Positions 1 to 5,612 of a stretch of DNA of 5,731 bases are shown here, piece after piece (the stretch's first letter is position 1; every line of letters starts with the position of its first letter). The translations under genes and the position numbers were made by a program. The stretch covers positions 1-5,731 of the forward strand of contig QMNL01000134.1 of NCBI GenBank assembly GCA_003647755.1, given 5' to 3'. Source of the DNA: Candidatus Coatesiibacteriota bacterium (lineage in GTDB: Bacteria > B130-G9). A model generated the notes under the pieces. That model was not told the origin of the DNA. It saw only the letters and a program-made list of their open reading frames with translations, and did not search any database.

Positions 1-879
1 AACAGTGTGGAAGCCGTAAACTCCATCGCCGAAAGGCGCAACGAAATTGAAAGAATCGGTGGTGTGCTCCACGCAGCCTTGATATGCCCCGGTGTAGTAA
101 TACCAAGGGCCTCCGTTGTATTGGTAGTAGAGCCAGACATACATGACTCCAGACTTGTTCGCACTGATGCTGGGGTCGGTGGCCGCCACATCGACCTGGA
201 ACGTTCCGTCAGGATCGTAAGTGGGAGCGTCGGTGACAATGGACGTTGGGTTGGTCGTGTCGTAGATTACGGCCCTGGTTGTGCTGGGCGTGCCCTCATC
301 GTTGCCGCAGTTGTCGGTCGAGACGCAGCCGAAGGTATACTCGCCATCCAGAGTGGGCCAGAAATTAAAGTAACCTTGCCGGCCACTGCCCTCTTCTTTC
401 TGGTCGTATGTCCACGAGCCGCCGTCGTATCGATACCAAAGCTCGACGTCCGGCTCGTAAGTGCAGCTCTCATCAACGTCGTAGTCCACCCGGATGGGAG
501 CAGCGTATCCAGGGCCACCCCAAAAACTAGACCGCGTGGTTACGTGCGTTACCGGCGCCGTGTCGTCGTAGATGATCCAGCAGTCTGCGGTGCTTTTCGC
601 CTCAGTATTGGCGCAGTCCTCGGCAATGGTGAGGAACTGTGTCCTTCCCTCAAGCGACCAGGGCACGGAGAAGACGCCGACCGTGGAGTCGGTGGACATG
701 AGATAAGTCCAGTCGCCCCACCATTTCTGACCTTCGCAGTCAGGCGTCCGACGATACCAGAGTGAGACTCTCGTTACCTCGGTCAAATCATCAGAGGATG
801 TGAAGCCGACCTCGATTACCGAGTTGGTGGCACACTGGTAATCACACCAGCACTGAGAGGTTGGGGCGGTGTTGTCAAC
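1..879 (-). repeat. Three tandem Ig-like protein repeats, period about 102 residues
   Basis: Protein-level repeats within the secreted protein. Unit 1 starts at residue 509 (DNTAPTS, bases 879-571), unit 2 at 612 (DDTAPVT, bases 570-265), and unit 3 at 714 (DTTNPTS, bases 264-1, cut by the window edge). The start-to-start spacing is 103 and 102 residues. Each unit has an aromatic V-x-LWYR or LYYQYNGG-x-W strand in its middle. Units 1 and 2 end with F-x-x...G-x-x-x-F followed by a D-C-A-N or D-N-C-G-N loop; unit 3 is cut off before that loop. This is typical of bacterial extracytoplasmic Ig-like or OmpL47-like repeats seen in surface proteins. More units may follow beyond the window. Confidence 0.7.
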
Positions 880-2403
880 GCTCGGTCCGTCGAGCCAACC
901 CGTGTCAGGATATGTCCCCGTTATGCCTCCCCACGTCTCGTAGCTCAAGTAATACTGGTAAGGGCCGGCAGCCAGCGAGCTCACGGTCCCAATCCACGTG
1001 ACTCCGCTGTCGAAGTGCAGGTCTACTACCGTGGTGCCATCGTCAAGGTGCACCTGAACCGTCCTCAGCGTCGCCACCGTGGGAGGAAGCGAGCAGTCAA
1101 CGGTGAACTCGAATATAGTAGCCGAGCTCCCGCAATCCGGGGTATACGCCGGATTGGTCAAGTAGCTGCCGGTGTGAACGGCATAGACCGTATCCCGTGT
1201 GCGTGAAGAGAAGTAGAGGGTGCCGGCCGTGCCGATGGACCCTGGCGACAGCCAGGTTGTCGCTCCGTATCCGAGATCGTAGGCCCAGCAGCGCTGCCCG
1301 AACGGGGAGACCCCAAAGAACAGCCCGCCGTTGGCCGTAACGTAGATCGTTCCTGCGGCGTCGATTATTGCATTGGCATACTCCAGATGGGTTCCCGCCG
1401 CGAGTTCGACAGACCACTTGAGCGTGCCGTCAGAGGCAATGGCGAACAGGTTCGCTTCTGTGTCCACGACGTAGAGGGTGCCGTCCGTGCCGATCGCAGG
1501 GGCGTTCAGGACGCCAGCTCCGGCTTCTGGGCTATCCCAGGCCCAGGCAAGTGTGCCATCCGAGGCAACGCAGTATAAGACGGCTTCGTTGTGATCATCC
1601 CCATCGTCACCGAAGTAGATGAACTCCCGGTCTTCCGATACCGACGGAGATGAATATGTCACACCGTCAATAGTGCCGGAAGGCGGGTAAGTCCACTTCA
1701 CGGTTCCGGTGCTGGCCTCGAGCGCGACCAAGACGCCGGATAGGCCGTCAACAGCTTCTGTCCCTGTTACATAAACGGTGTCACCATCAAACGCCGGCGA
1801 GGTCTTATCAAACTCCATGTTACCGCCGAACGACTGAGTCCAAGCGACCGTCCCCTGATTGGGCCCCGACATGTATAAGCTGCGCAGCACGCCGTTGCCG
1901 AGGGAGCTGACACTGTAGAGAAAGAAGACCATGTTCAGATCATCAGCAATAACGGGAGACATGGCCATGTTGCCGTCACCCCCGTCCCAGCTCCAGATCA
2001 GAGAGCCGCCGCTGTCAACTCTGTAAAACTTCCCGCCGTCGCATTCAAACAGGATGCTGCCGTCGGTAGCGATTGCCGGCGTGCTCCATATCTGGCTGCT
2101 CGACCCGTATGACCATCGGAACGTGCCATCGGGATTCAGGGCGTATGCGTTGGAGTTCTCCGAGCAGAATCGCAGCGTCCCGTCCGTCGCGATTGTTACG
2201 CTACTGGCGTCCGATCCGGGATATGTCCAACGGAAAAAAGGTCCATTGGGGCCAACGTAAGGAGACCTGCCCGAGTGGCGTCCATCGTGAAGATAAGTCG
2301 GCCATATATCGCGTGTAAAAGCGAGCAAAGGCGTAGAGGATGCTATCAGGCCCAAAAGAATCAAAATGCCCAACGTCAAAGCAAATCTGTGTCGTCCGAT
2401 CAT
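1..2403 (-). CDS. Secreted PQQ-like beta-propeller protein with tandem Ig-like repeats (partial, C-terminus beyond left edge)
   Basis: I translated the reverse strand from the ATG at 2403 to position 1: 801 codons without a stop, so the C-terminus lies outside the window. Residues 1-28 form a signal peptide (basic MIGRHR start, hydrophobic core, likely cut after TPLLA), so the protein is exported. Residues 34-52 carry a W-P-T-Y-x-H-D...SGRS...GP motif of the kind that often precedes such propellers. Residues 60-411 hold about eight PQQ-like/BamB-type repeats, recognisable by DGT-L-Y-V...L-A-I...DGT-x-K-W. Residues 412-508 are a beta-rich linker domain. From residue 509 there are three Ig-like units starting at D-x-T-A/N-P. 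Cysteines are frequent in the C-terminal half, which fits disulfides outside the cytoplasm. No catalytic motif is visible, so a surface, adhesive or structural role is inferred. PQQ-like repeats alone do not show PQQ binding. Start choice is supported by a Shine-Dalgarno-like site 8 nt upstream. The gene is divergent from the coiled-coil gene at 2775. Confidence is high for the reading frame and propeller, moderate for the Ig-like assignment. Confidence 0.9.
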   Translation of the reverse strand, partial: MIGRHRFALTLGILILLGLIASSTPLLAFTRDIWPTYLHDGRHSGRSPYVGPNGPFFRWTYPGSDASSVTIATDGTLRFCSENSNAYALNPDGTFRWSYGSSSQIWSTPAIATDGSILFECDGGKFYRVDSGGSLIWSWDGGDGNMAMSPVIADDLNMVFFLYSVSSLGNGVLRSLYMSGPNQGTVAWTQSFGGNMEFDKTSPAFDGDTVYVTGTEAVDGLSGVLVALEASTGTVKWTYPPSGTIDGVTYSSPSVSEDREFIYFGDDGDDHNEAVLYCVASDGTLAWAWDSPEAGAGVLNAPAIGTDGTLYVVDTEANLFAIASDGTLKWSVELAAGTHLEYANAIIDAAGTIYVTANGGLFFGVSPFGQRCWAYDLGYGATTWLSPGSIGTAGTLYFSSRTRDTVYAVHTGSYLTNPAYTPDCGSSATIFEFTVDCSLPPTVATLRTVQVHLDDGTTVVDLHFDSGVTWIGTVSSLAAGPYQYYLSYETWGGITGTYPDTGWLDGPSVDNTAPTSQCWCDYQCATNSVIEVGFTSSDDLTEVTRVSLWYRRTPDCEGQKWWGDWTYLMSTDSTVGVFSVPWSLEGRTQFLTIAEDCANTEAKSTADCWIIYDDTAPVTHVTTRSSFWGGPGYAAPIRVDYDVDESCTYEPDVELWYRYDGGSWTYDQKEEGSGRQGYFNFWPTLDGEYTFGCVSTDNCGNDEGTPSTTRAVIYDTTNPTSIVTDAPTYDPDGTFQVDVAATDPSISANKSGVMYVWLYYQYNGGPWYYYTGAYQGCVEHTTDSFNFVAPFGDGVYGFHTV
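1171..2226 (-). other. PQQ-like (BamB-type) beta-propeller domain, about eight blades
   Basis: Residues 60-411 of the partial secreted protein. Blade-like repeats can be followed at about residues 73-100, 108-139, 149-190, 202-239, 251-289, 301-332, 344-376 and 386-411. Each has a pattern of P-A-I-x-x-DGT-(I/L)-Y-(V/F), then an A-(L/I) strand, then DGT-x-K/R/A-W. Eight is the usual blade number for BamB-like folds, which suggests that the propeller is complete. Blades 3, 4 and 5 are longer, with acidic or glycine-rich insertions such as GDDGDDHNE at 265-273. That loop resembles a possible calcium-binding surface loop, which is inference only. Confidence 0.75.
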
Positions 2404-2411
2404 TACTATCG

Positions 2412-2423
2412 CACCACCCTTTC
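2412..2423 (-). promoter_or_regulatory. Ribosome binding site of the propeller gene
   Basis: On the minus strand GAAAGGGTGGTG lies 8 nt upstream of the ATG at 2403. It matches the anti-Shine-Dalgarno partner AAAGGAGGTG with one extra base. It supports ATG 2403 as the start, together with the signal peptide that begins immediately there. Confidence 0.6.
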
Positions 2424-2437
2424 TTGGTTTGAACCAA
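2424..2437. repeat. 14-bp inverted repeat upstream of the propeller gene
   Basis: TTGGTT-TG-AACCAA is a perfect 6-bp-arm dyad ending next to the ribosome binding site of the leftward gene. Its position would suit an operator or a small leader hairpin. A dyad of this size is not rare by chance in a region of this length, so function is only a suggestion. Confidence 0.4.
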
Positions 2438-2649
2438 CACGGTGTAGATATTCAATTCCAGTCAAATAAAAAGACCTCATTAGAAATTGATCAGTAGCCC
2501 CAGAACACAAACTAAGCGACTTGAAAGAAGAATACCAATAGCACAACAAGCCAGCATTTGCCCCTTCTGGCCTACTCATCACTAAAAATGTGGCTATGCA
2601 AGATGCCCAACCACTGTTATATGTAAAATACAGGATAGCTGATTAGTAG

Positions 2650-2674
2650 TTGACGTGTCAATAGCGAAATCGCT
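2650..2674. repeat. Two adjacent small dyads upstream of the coiled-coil gene
   Basis: TTGAC-GT-GTCAA (2650-2661) and AGCGA-AA-TCGCT (2663-2674) are perfect 5-bp-arm palindromes with 2-nt centres, separated by one base. They lie just upstream of the candidate rightward promoter at 2685-2713. This is where an activator or repressor site could sit. No specific regulator family can be assigned. Confidence 0.35.
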
Positions 2675-2684
2675 TCGGCACAAG

Positions 2685-2713
2685 TTGCAGCAGCATAGCC
2701 TATATGTTATGGT
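2685..2713 (+). promoter_or_regulatory. Candidate promoter of the coiled-coil gene
   Basis: TTGCAG (2685-2690) is followed after 17 nt by TATGGT (2708-2713), preceded by TG in the extended -10 position (TGTTATGGT). The -35 match is poor and the -10 is moderate. Transcription would start near 2720, leaving a short leader before the ribosome binding site at 2758. Confidence 0.35.
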
Positions 2714-2757
2714 GTTTATCGGTTTTTTGAATGACTCCATTAAGGCTTTCGACCACT

Positions 2758-2765
2758 AGGAGGTG
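2758..2765 (+). promoter_or_regulatory. Strong Shine-Dalgarno that decides the start of the coiled-coil gene
   Basis: AGGAGGTG is a perfect Shine-Dalgarno sequence 9 nt before the ATG at 2775. It overlaps the in-frame GTG at 2763, which therefore cannot use it. The start is placed at 2775, four codons inside the longest open frame. Confidence 0.8.
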
Positions 2766-2774
2766 AGGCGAGTT

Positions 2775-3326
2775 ATGGTCTTTAGGAGCAGCAAGAGGGC
2801 ACAGGCAAGGGAGCTGAAGGGCAAAGTTGAAGCCATCCTCTCCCTGTTGGACAGCTTGGCCTCGGGCGAGGATGTCTCCGGGCAAACCGGACAGAATGCC
2901 AAGAGCGCCGAGGGCGAAGGCGCTTTGGCCACGGTTGATTCCCTTAAGGACTCAATCGGACAGATGCTAGAGCGCATGGCCGAGATAACCTCATCGCAGC
3001 AGGAGCTTCTCGGTGAATACGAGAAGTTTGTCGAGAAATGCGAGGACATTGATGACCTATCCCGCGATGCGCGCTACCAGCTCGCCAGCGATTTCTTCTC
3101 CTTCGTCGTCGCCAGGAACGCCAAGAACCGCAAGACCCTCGAGACGCTTCAGCAGGACCTTGCTGGTCTCCCGGAGAGACTGGACAAGCTCATCTCCCCT
3201 GCGCGGCCTTCAGCTCCTCTCGCGGATATCTCCAATAACGTAGAGAAAATCAGACGAGCAGTTTCCGACCTCGCCTCGTTCCTCTCCGTCGATATCGCAG
3301 AGGCGTCGAGCGCAAGCGCCGAGTAG
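2775..3326 (+). CDS. Hypothetical helical coiled-coil protein
   Basis: The gene encodes 183 residues from ATG 2775 to TAG 3324-3326; I do not recognise a family. The protein has no signal peptide and no membrane segment, so it is probably cytoplasmic. The N-terminus is basic (RSSKRAQARELKGK, residues 4-17) and leads into an amphipathic helix to about residue 30. A glycine, serine and acid-rich linker follows at about 31-49. Long heptad-like helices run over about 50-92 and 95-140. After a proline-containing break (SPARPSAP, 141-148) there is a last helix at about 151-171 and a Ser/Ala tail. Cys89 is the only cysteine. The pattern suits an oligomerising or scaffold-type helical bundle, but no enzymatic motif is present. 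It is a single gene, divergent from the propeller gene and convergent with the ligase gene across 24 bp. The good Shine-Dalgarno and coherent amino-acid composition argue that it is real. Confidence 0.8.
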   Translation: MVFRSSKRAQARELKGKVEAILSLLDSLASGEDVSGQTGQNAKSAEGEGALATVDSLKDSIGQMLERMAEITSSQQELLGEYEKFVEKCEDIDDLSRDARYQLASDFFSFVVARNAKNRKTLETLQQDLAGLPERLDKLISPARPSAPLADISNNVEKIRRAVSDLASFLSVDIAEASSASAE

Positions 3327-3341
3327 CCGGCAGCAGCTTAT

Positions 3342-3354
3342 GTAAACGGTTTAC
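3342..3354. repeat. 13-bp dyad at the convergent gene junction
   Basis: GTAAAC-G-GTTTAC is a perfect 6-bp-arm dyad with a single central base, overlapping the TAA stop of the ligase gene (3351-3353). It resembles a small operator, but its location between two gene ends makes regulation unlikely. It has no T-tract and is too short and AT-rich to be a good terminator. No intrinsic terminator is visible for either convergent gene. Confidence 0.35.
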
Positions 3355-5453
3355 CTGTTCTCCGCGGTTCTGGAAGCGGCAAGCGGCAGGAACATTCCTA
3401 GAACGGCCCAAAAGGCGAAGCTCGGGGAGAACCAAAACAGACCGTCATAGGCGAGGCAGTTGATACCGAAACCTATGATCCCGACGCATACCGCCCAAAC
3501 GTAATTGCTCCAGTAGCGGTCTGCCCGCACGCCCTTGAGCGCGCGGAGGGCTGCCCGGATGATCGCGGCCACAAACGCGAGGAAAGTCAGGAGCCCCAAA
3601 ATGCCCGTTTCGGCCAATATCGTGAATAGAACGTTGTCGGGGACTTTGTAGATCCTCAAAGTCTCAGGGTGCTTGCGGTAATACTCATCGAAGAGCGCCT
3701 CGAAGTTGCCTATCCCGACCCCGATCAATGGGTGGTCTCGCATCATCCTGAGGGCGCTCAGGCCACCATCGACCCTCTGGTTGACTGAGTAAAGCAGAGT
3801 GTGATCGAGCCTCTCGCCCGCGAGCTTGACGATCTCGTCCTGCGTCAGGTGCCCCTGTCGGATCAGCTCATCAACCTGCCTGACATCGGCCAGATATTGC
3901 TCATACTGCGGTGCGACCAGCACCCCGGCGATGACCACGGCGGCCAAGCCGGCAATGAACAGGCCCAGGAGCAGTTTTTTGTGCGTGCGCAGGAAATATA
4001 TTCCGAGTGCTGCGATTACCGCAACGAGGCTGCCGTAGGAGCATGAATAGACCAGGGCGATCGCGATGAGACCGGTCGAAACCAGGCCGAGAATTCGCAG
4101 CCAGAGATCTCGTCTCTCGTGCAGCGAGAAGAAGAGGGCCAGCGGGAGGGACATGACGAGGAAGGAGCCGAGCACGCTGGGGTCAGTGAATGACGAGGCG
4201 ACGGGCATGCCAAGCGTGTATTCCACATATATAGGAGCGAACGCCCTGTAGAAGGTATCGAAGAGGAAGTTGTGATCGAAGATACCCTCTATCACGGCTT
4301 GGAATGCCACCCAAGTGGCCACGAGCAGGACGGCAATGGTGAACCTGCGCGCAATGGGCAGTTTGGGTCTTCGGCTGAGGACACATCTGCCAAGCGTCAT
4401 GAAGAGAATGGCTGGAAGGAGGTAGTAGATGATCCTCAGGAGCGAACGGTCGGGTGCGGCTGCGTTCTTGATGGAGATCAGGGCTACCGCAAAGAAGGCG
4501 ATGAACGCCCATTCCGGCGCGCCGAACCGAGCGATTCGGGGGCCCAGGAAGGCGGCTCCCAACAGCACAAGTAGTGCGAGGTAGATCTCTGGCAGCAAGA
4601 CATAGACACCCGCAATGGGGAACTTCAGATACGGGAAGAAATCGAATGGGAAGACGGCATTGGCGGCGAAAACCAGGCAGAGGCCCCAGAAGAGCACTTG
4701 CCAGCTCGCCCTCTCAGCCCACCCGGCCACCTTCCAGTTTCTCAGGACACCGCCACTTCCAGCTCTTGCACTGACAACTGCCGATCTGATGTTGAGGCCA
4801 GAGAGCAAGATCACTATCAGCAAGGGCAAGTATGCGAGGAACACTCTCTTGTTAAGTCCGAACCACTTCCTAAACGGCATCATCAGCGACAGCAGCGGGG
4901 TGCTCGGGAATCGGACGAAATCGATTCCAACCGGTTTAGAAACATCTGGCAGCGTTACTTTAACCGCGCTAATTGCCCCCCGCCAACCGGCGTTGCCAGC
5001 GAGGTTGAGCGTTAATCGCTGCCGCACGCTCCCGCCGGCGAGGTATTTCAGGTTGAAGGTCTGCTTGACACTCTTGCCCGGACCGAACTGTTCGTTTGGC
5101 CCGTGCCAGTAGATCTCTACCTGATGGCGTTCGATGTCGGAGAAATCGACGCCCAGATCAATTATGGGGCGCCACTTGGCGGCGAGGCTTTCTACCTTGA
5201 AGACAACGGACACGTCCGCGCCGGGCTCCGCTGGCCTTATGACGAGTGTCCCGTTCGAGGCACCCTCGCTCTCTCCTTCAACAACGGCAAGCTTGCCCAA
5301 GGTCCCTTGCTGAGATGGCGACAGGTCAAACGAAACCGCGCTACAACCAACCAGCATTGCGCCTAGCACTGCCAGTGCGAGCAGCTGAACAGCCCCTAAT
5401 GGGGCTTTCAGGCGCCGCATCTGGGCCCCGTGTTCCAACCCCGGCCTAACCAC
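3351..5453 (-). CDS. O-antigen ligase/polymerase-like (Wzy_C) membrane protein with N-terminal lipobox and beta-sandwich domain
   Basis: The protein has 700 residues, while O-antigen ligases (WaaL) and Wzy-type polymerases are usually about 400-450. The difference is an N-terminal extension. Residues 12-36 are a signal sequence (MRRLK, then a hydrophobic core) ending in the lipobox LVGC with Cys37. Residues 38-185 are beta-rich and hydrophilic, presumably periplasmic. Hydrophobic segments follow at about 204-220, 250-268, 279-303, 313-330, 340-356, 370-388, 425-443, 452-488 (two), 492-513, 608-633, 649-668 and 670-691. The large loop at 514-607 and the next helix carry family hallmarks: R560, HPLIGVGIGNF (574-584) and PDNVLF...LAETGILGLL (605-622). 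Such enzymes transfer lipid-linked glycan to an acceptor, or polymerise it, on the periplasmic side of the inner membrane. The substrate cannot be told. The family's common HN before this helix is DN here. The start is GTG 5453 because of a Shine-Dalgarno 7 nt upstream; ATG 5420 is an alternative and keeps the whole signal sequence. Confidence 0.85.
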   Translation of the reverse strand: MVRPGLEHGAQMRRLKAPLGAVQLLALAVLGAMLVGCSAVSFDLSPSQQGTLGKLAVVEGESEGASNGTLVIRPAEPGADVSVVFKVESLAAKWRPIIDLGVDFSDIERHQVEIYWHGPNEQFGPGKSVKQTFNLKYLAGGSVRQRLTLNLAGNAGWRGAISAVKVTLPDVSKPVGIDFVRFPSTPLLSLMMPFRKWFGLNKRVFLAYLPLLIVILLSGLNIRSAVVSARAGSGGVLRNWKVAGWAERASWQVLFWGLCLVFAANAVFPFDFFPYLKFPIAGVYVLLPEIYLALLVLLGAAFLGPRIARFGAPEWAFIAFFAVALISIKNAAAPDRSLLRIIYYLLPAILFMTLGRCVLSRRPKLPIARRFTIAVLLVATWVAFQAVIEGIFDHNFLFDTFYRAFAPIYVEYTLGMPVASSFTDPSVLGSFLVMSLPLALFFSLHERRDLWLRILGLVSTGLIAIALVYSCSYGSLVAVIAALGIYFLRTHKKLLLGLFIAGLAAVVIAGVLVAPQYEQYLADVRQVDELIRQGHLTQDEIVKLAGERLDHTLLYSVNQRVDGGLSALRMMRDHPLIGVGIGNFEALFDEYYRKHPETLRIYKVPDNVLFTILAETGILGLLTFLAFVAAIIRAALRALKGVRADRYWSNYVWAVCVGIIGFGINCLAYDGLFWFSPSFAFWAVLGMFLPLAASRTAENR
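4899..5342 (-). other. Extracytoplasmic beta-sandwich domain of the ligase-like protein
   Basis: Residues 38-185 lack hydrophobic helices and alternate in the way beta strands do. The part at about 111-181 (VEIYW...FGPGKSV...LTLNL...GAISAVKVTLPD...VGIDFVRF) resembles galactose-binding-like or carbohydrate-binding jelly-roll modules attached to some bacterial glycan-processing enzymes. In those, a Y-x-x strand, a middle L-x-L strand and an I-x-x-L-R-L-D-P-like strand recur. This is pattern recall, not a profile match. A role in presenting or binding glycan near the catalytic loop is inferred. Confidence 0.5.
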
Positions 5454-5460
5454 TAACTCA

Positions 5461-5468
5461 TCCCCTTT
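5461..5468 (-). promoter_or_regulatory. Ribosome binding site supporting the GTG start of the ligase-like gene
   Basis: On the minus strand AAAGGGGA lies 7 nt upstream of GTG 5453. The downstream ATG at 5420 has only a loose G-run (ACGGGG) before it. The site therefore favours GTG, which adds 11 residues ahead of the basic part of the signal sequence. Confidence 0.6.
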
Positions 5469-5523
5469 CTAACCATTGAACCGGTACCCGAGCGAACACA
5501 ACATCGCTCATCAGCATCAGAGC

Positions 5524-5552
5524 AGCATAACCCTACTCGCCCGCCCGTTCAA
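5524..5552 (-). promoter_or_regulatory. Candidate sigma70-type promoter of the ligase-like gene
   Basis: On the minus strand TTGAAC (5552-5547) and TATGCT (5529-5524) are separated by exactly 17 nt, each matching four of six consensus bases. Transcription would start near 5517, giving a leader of about 64 nt. That leader contains a weak hairpin, AGCGA...TCGCT, at 5491-5508. Confidence 0.45.
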
Positions 5553-5612
5553 GCCTTGTGTCATTGAGGAGTTTCCCCAATCGTGCCCGGCCTGCTCAAC
5601 TGAAGCGTTCTT

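Larger units (their letters stand above)
2404..2774. other. Divergent intergenic region with dyad sequences
   Basis: This 371-bp non-coding stretch separates the divergent propeller and coiled-coil genes and is visibly more AT-rich than either. I see no gene or RNA in it. It contains three short inverted repeats: TTGGTT-TG-AACCAA at 2424-2437, TTGAC-GT-GTCAA at 2650-2661, and AGCGA-AA-TCGCT at 2663-2674. For the leftward gene, a TCTAAT hexamer (minus strand, 2479-2484) resembles a -10 box but lacks a correctly spaced -35. TTGACT (minus strand, 2460-2465) lacks a -10. No confident leftward promoter can be given. Confidence 0.7.

Noticed and set aside
7..765. Plus-strand open frame of 252 codons
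   Set aside because: It lies antisense to the Ig-like part of the secreted protein. The minus-strand reading gives clear repeats and domain motifs, while this one has no recognisable domain or convincing ribosome binding site.
1097..1417. Minus-strand open frame of 106 codons in another frame
   Set aside because: It overlaps propeller codons in the real frame, and its composition (Arg and Gly rich, no motif) is that of a frame shadow.
2201..2455. Minus-strand open frame starting upstream of the propeller gene
   Set aside because: It runs through the intergenic region and then out of frame into the signal-peptide and early propeller codons. The ATG at 2403 has the ribosome binding site and signal peptide.
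2650..2655. TTGACG as a -35 box
   Set aside because: The bases 16-18 nt downstream are GC-rich (CGCTTCGG) and give no -10. The sequence is better described as one arm of a dyad.
2763..2774. GTG at 2763 as start of the coiled-coil gene
   Set aside because: It overlaps the strong AGGAGGTG Shine-Dalgarno, which is properly spaced for the ATG at 2775.
4615..5112. Plus-strand open frame of 165 codons
   Set aside because: It is antisense to the ligase-like gene, whose frame shows coherent membrane segments and family motifs.
5491..5508. AGCGA...TCGCT hairpin in the ligase leader, same arms as the dyad at 2663-2674
   Set aside because: The five-base arms match but loops and contexts differ, and a shared five-base stem is easily coincidental. 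It is not reported as a shared regulatory element.
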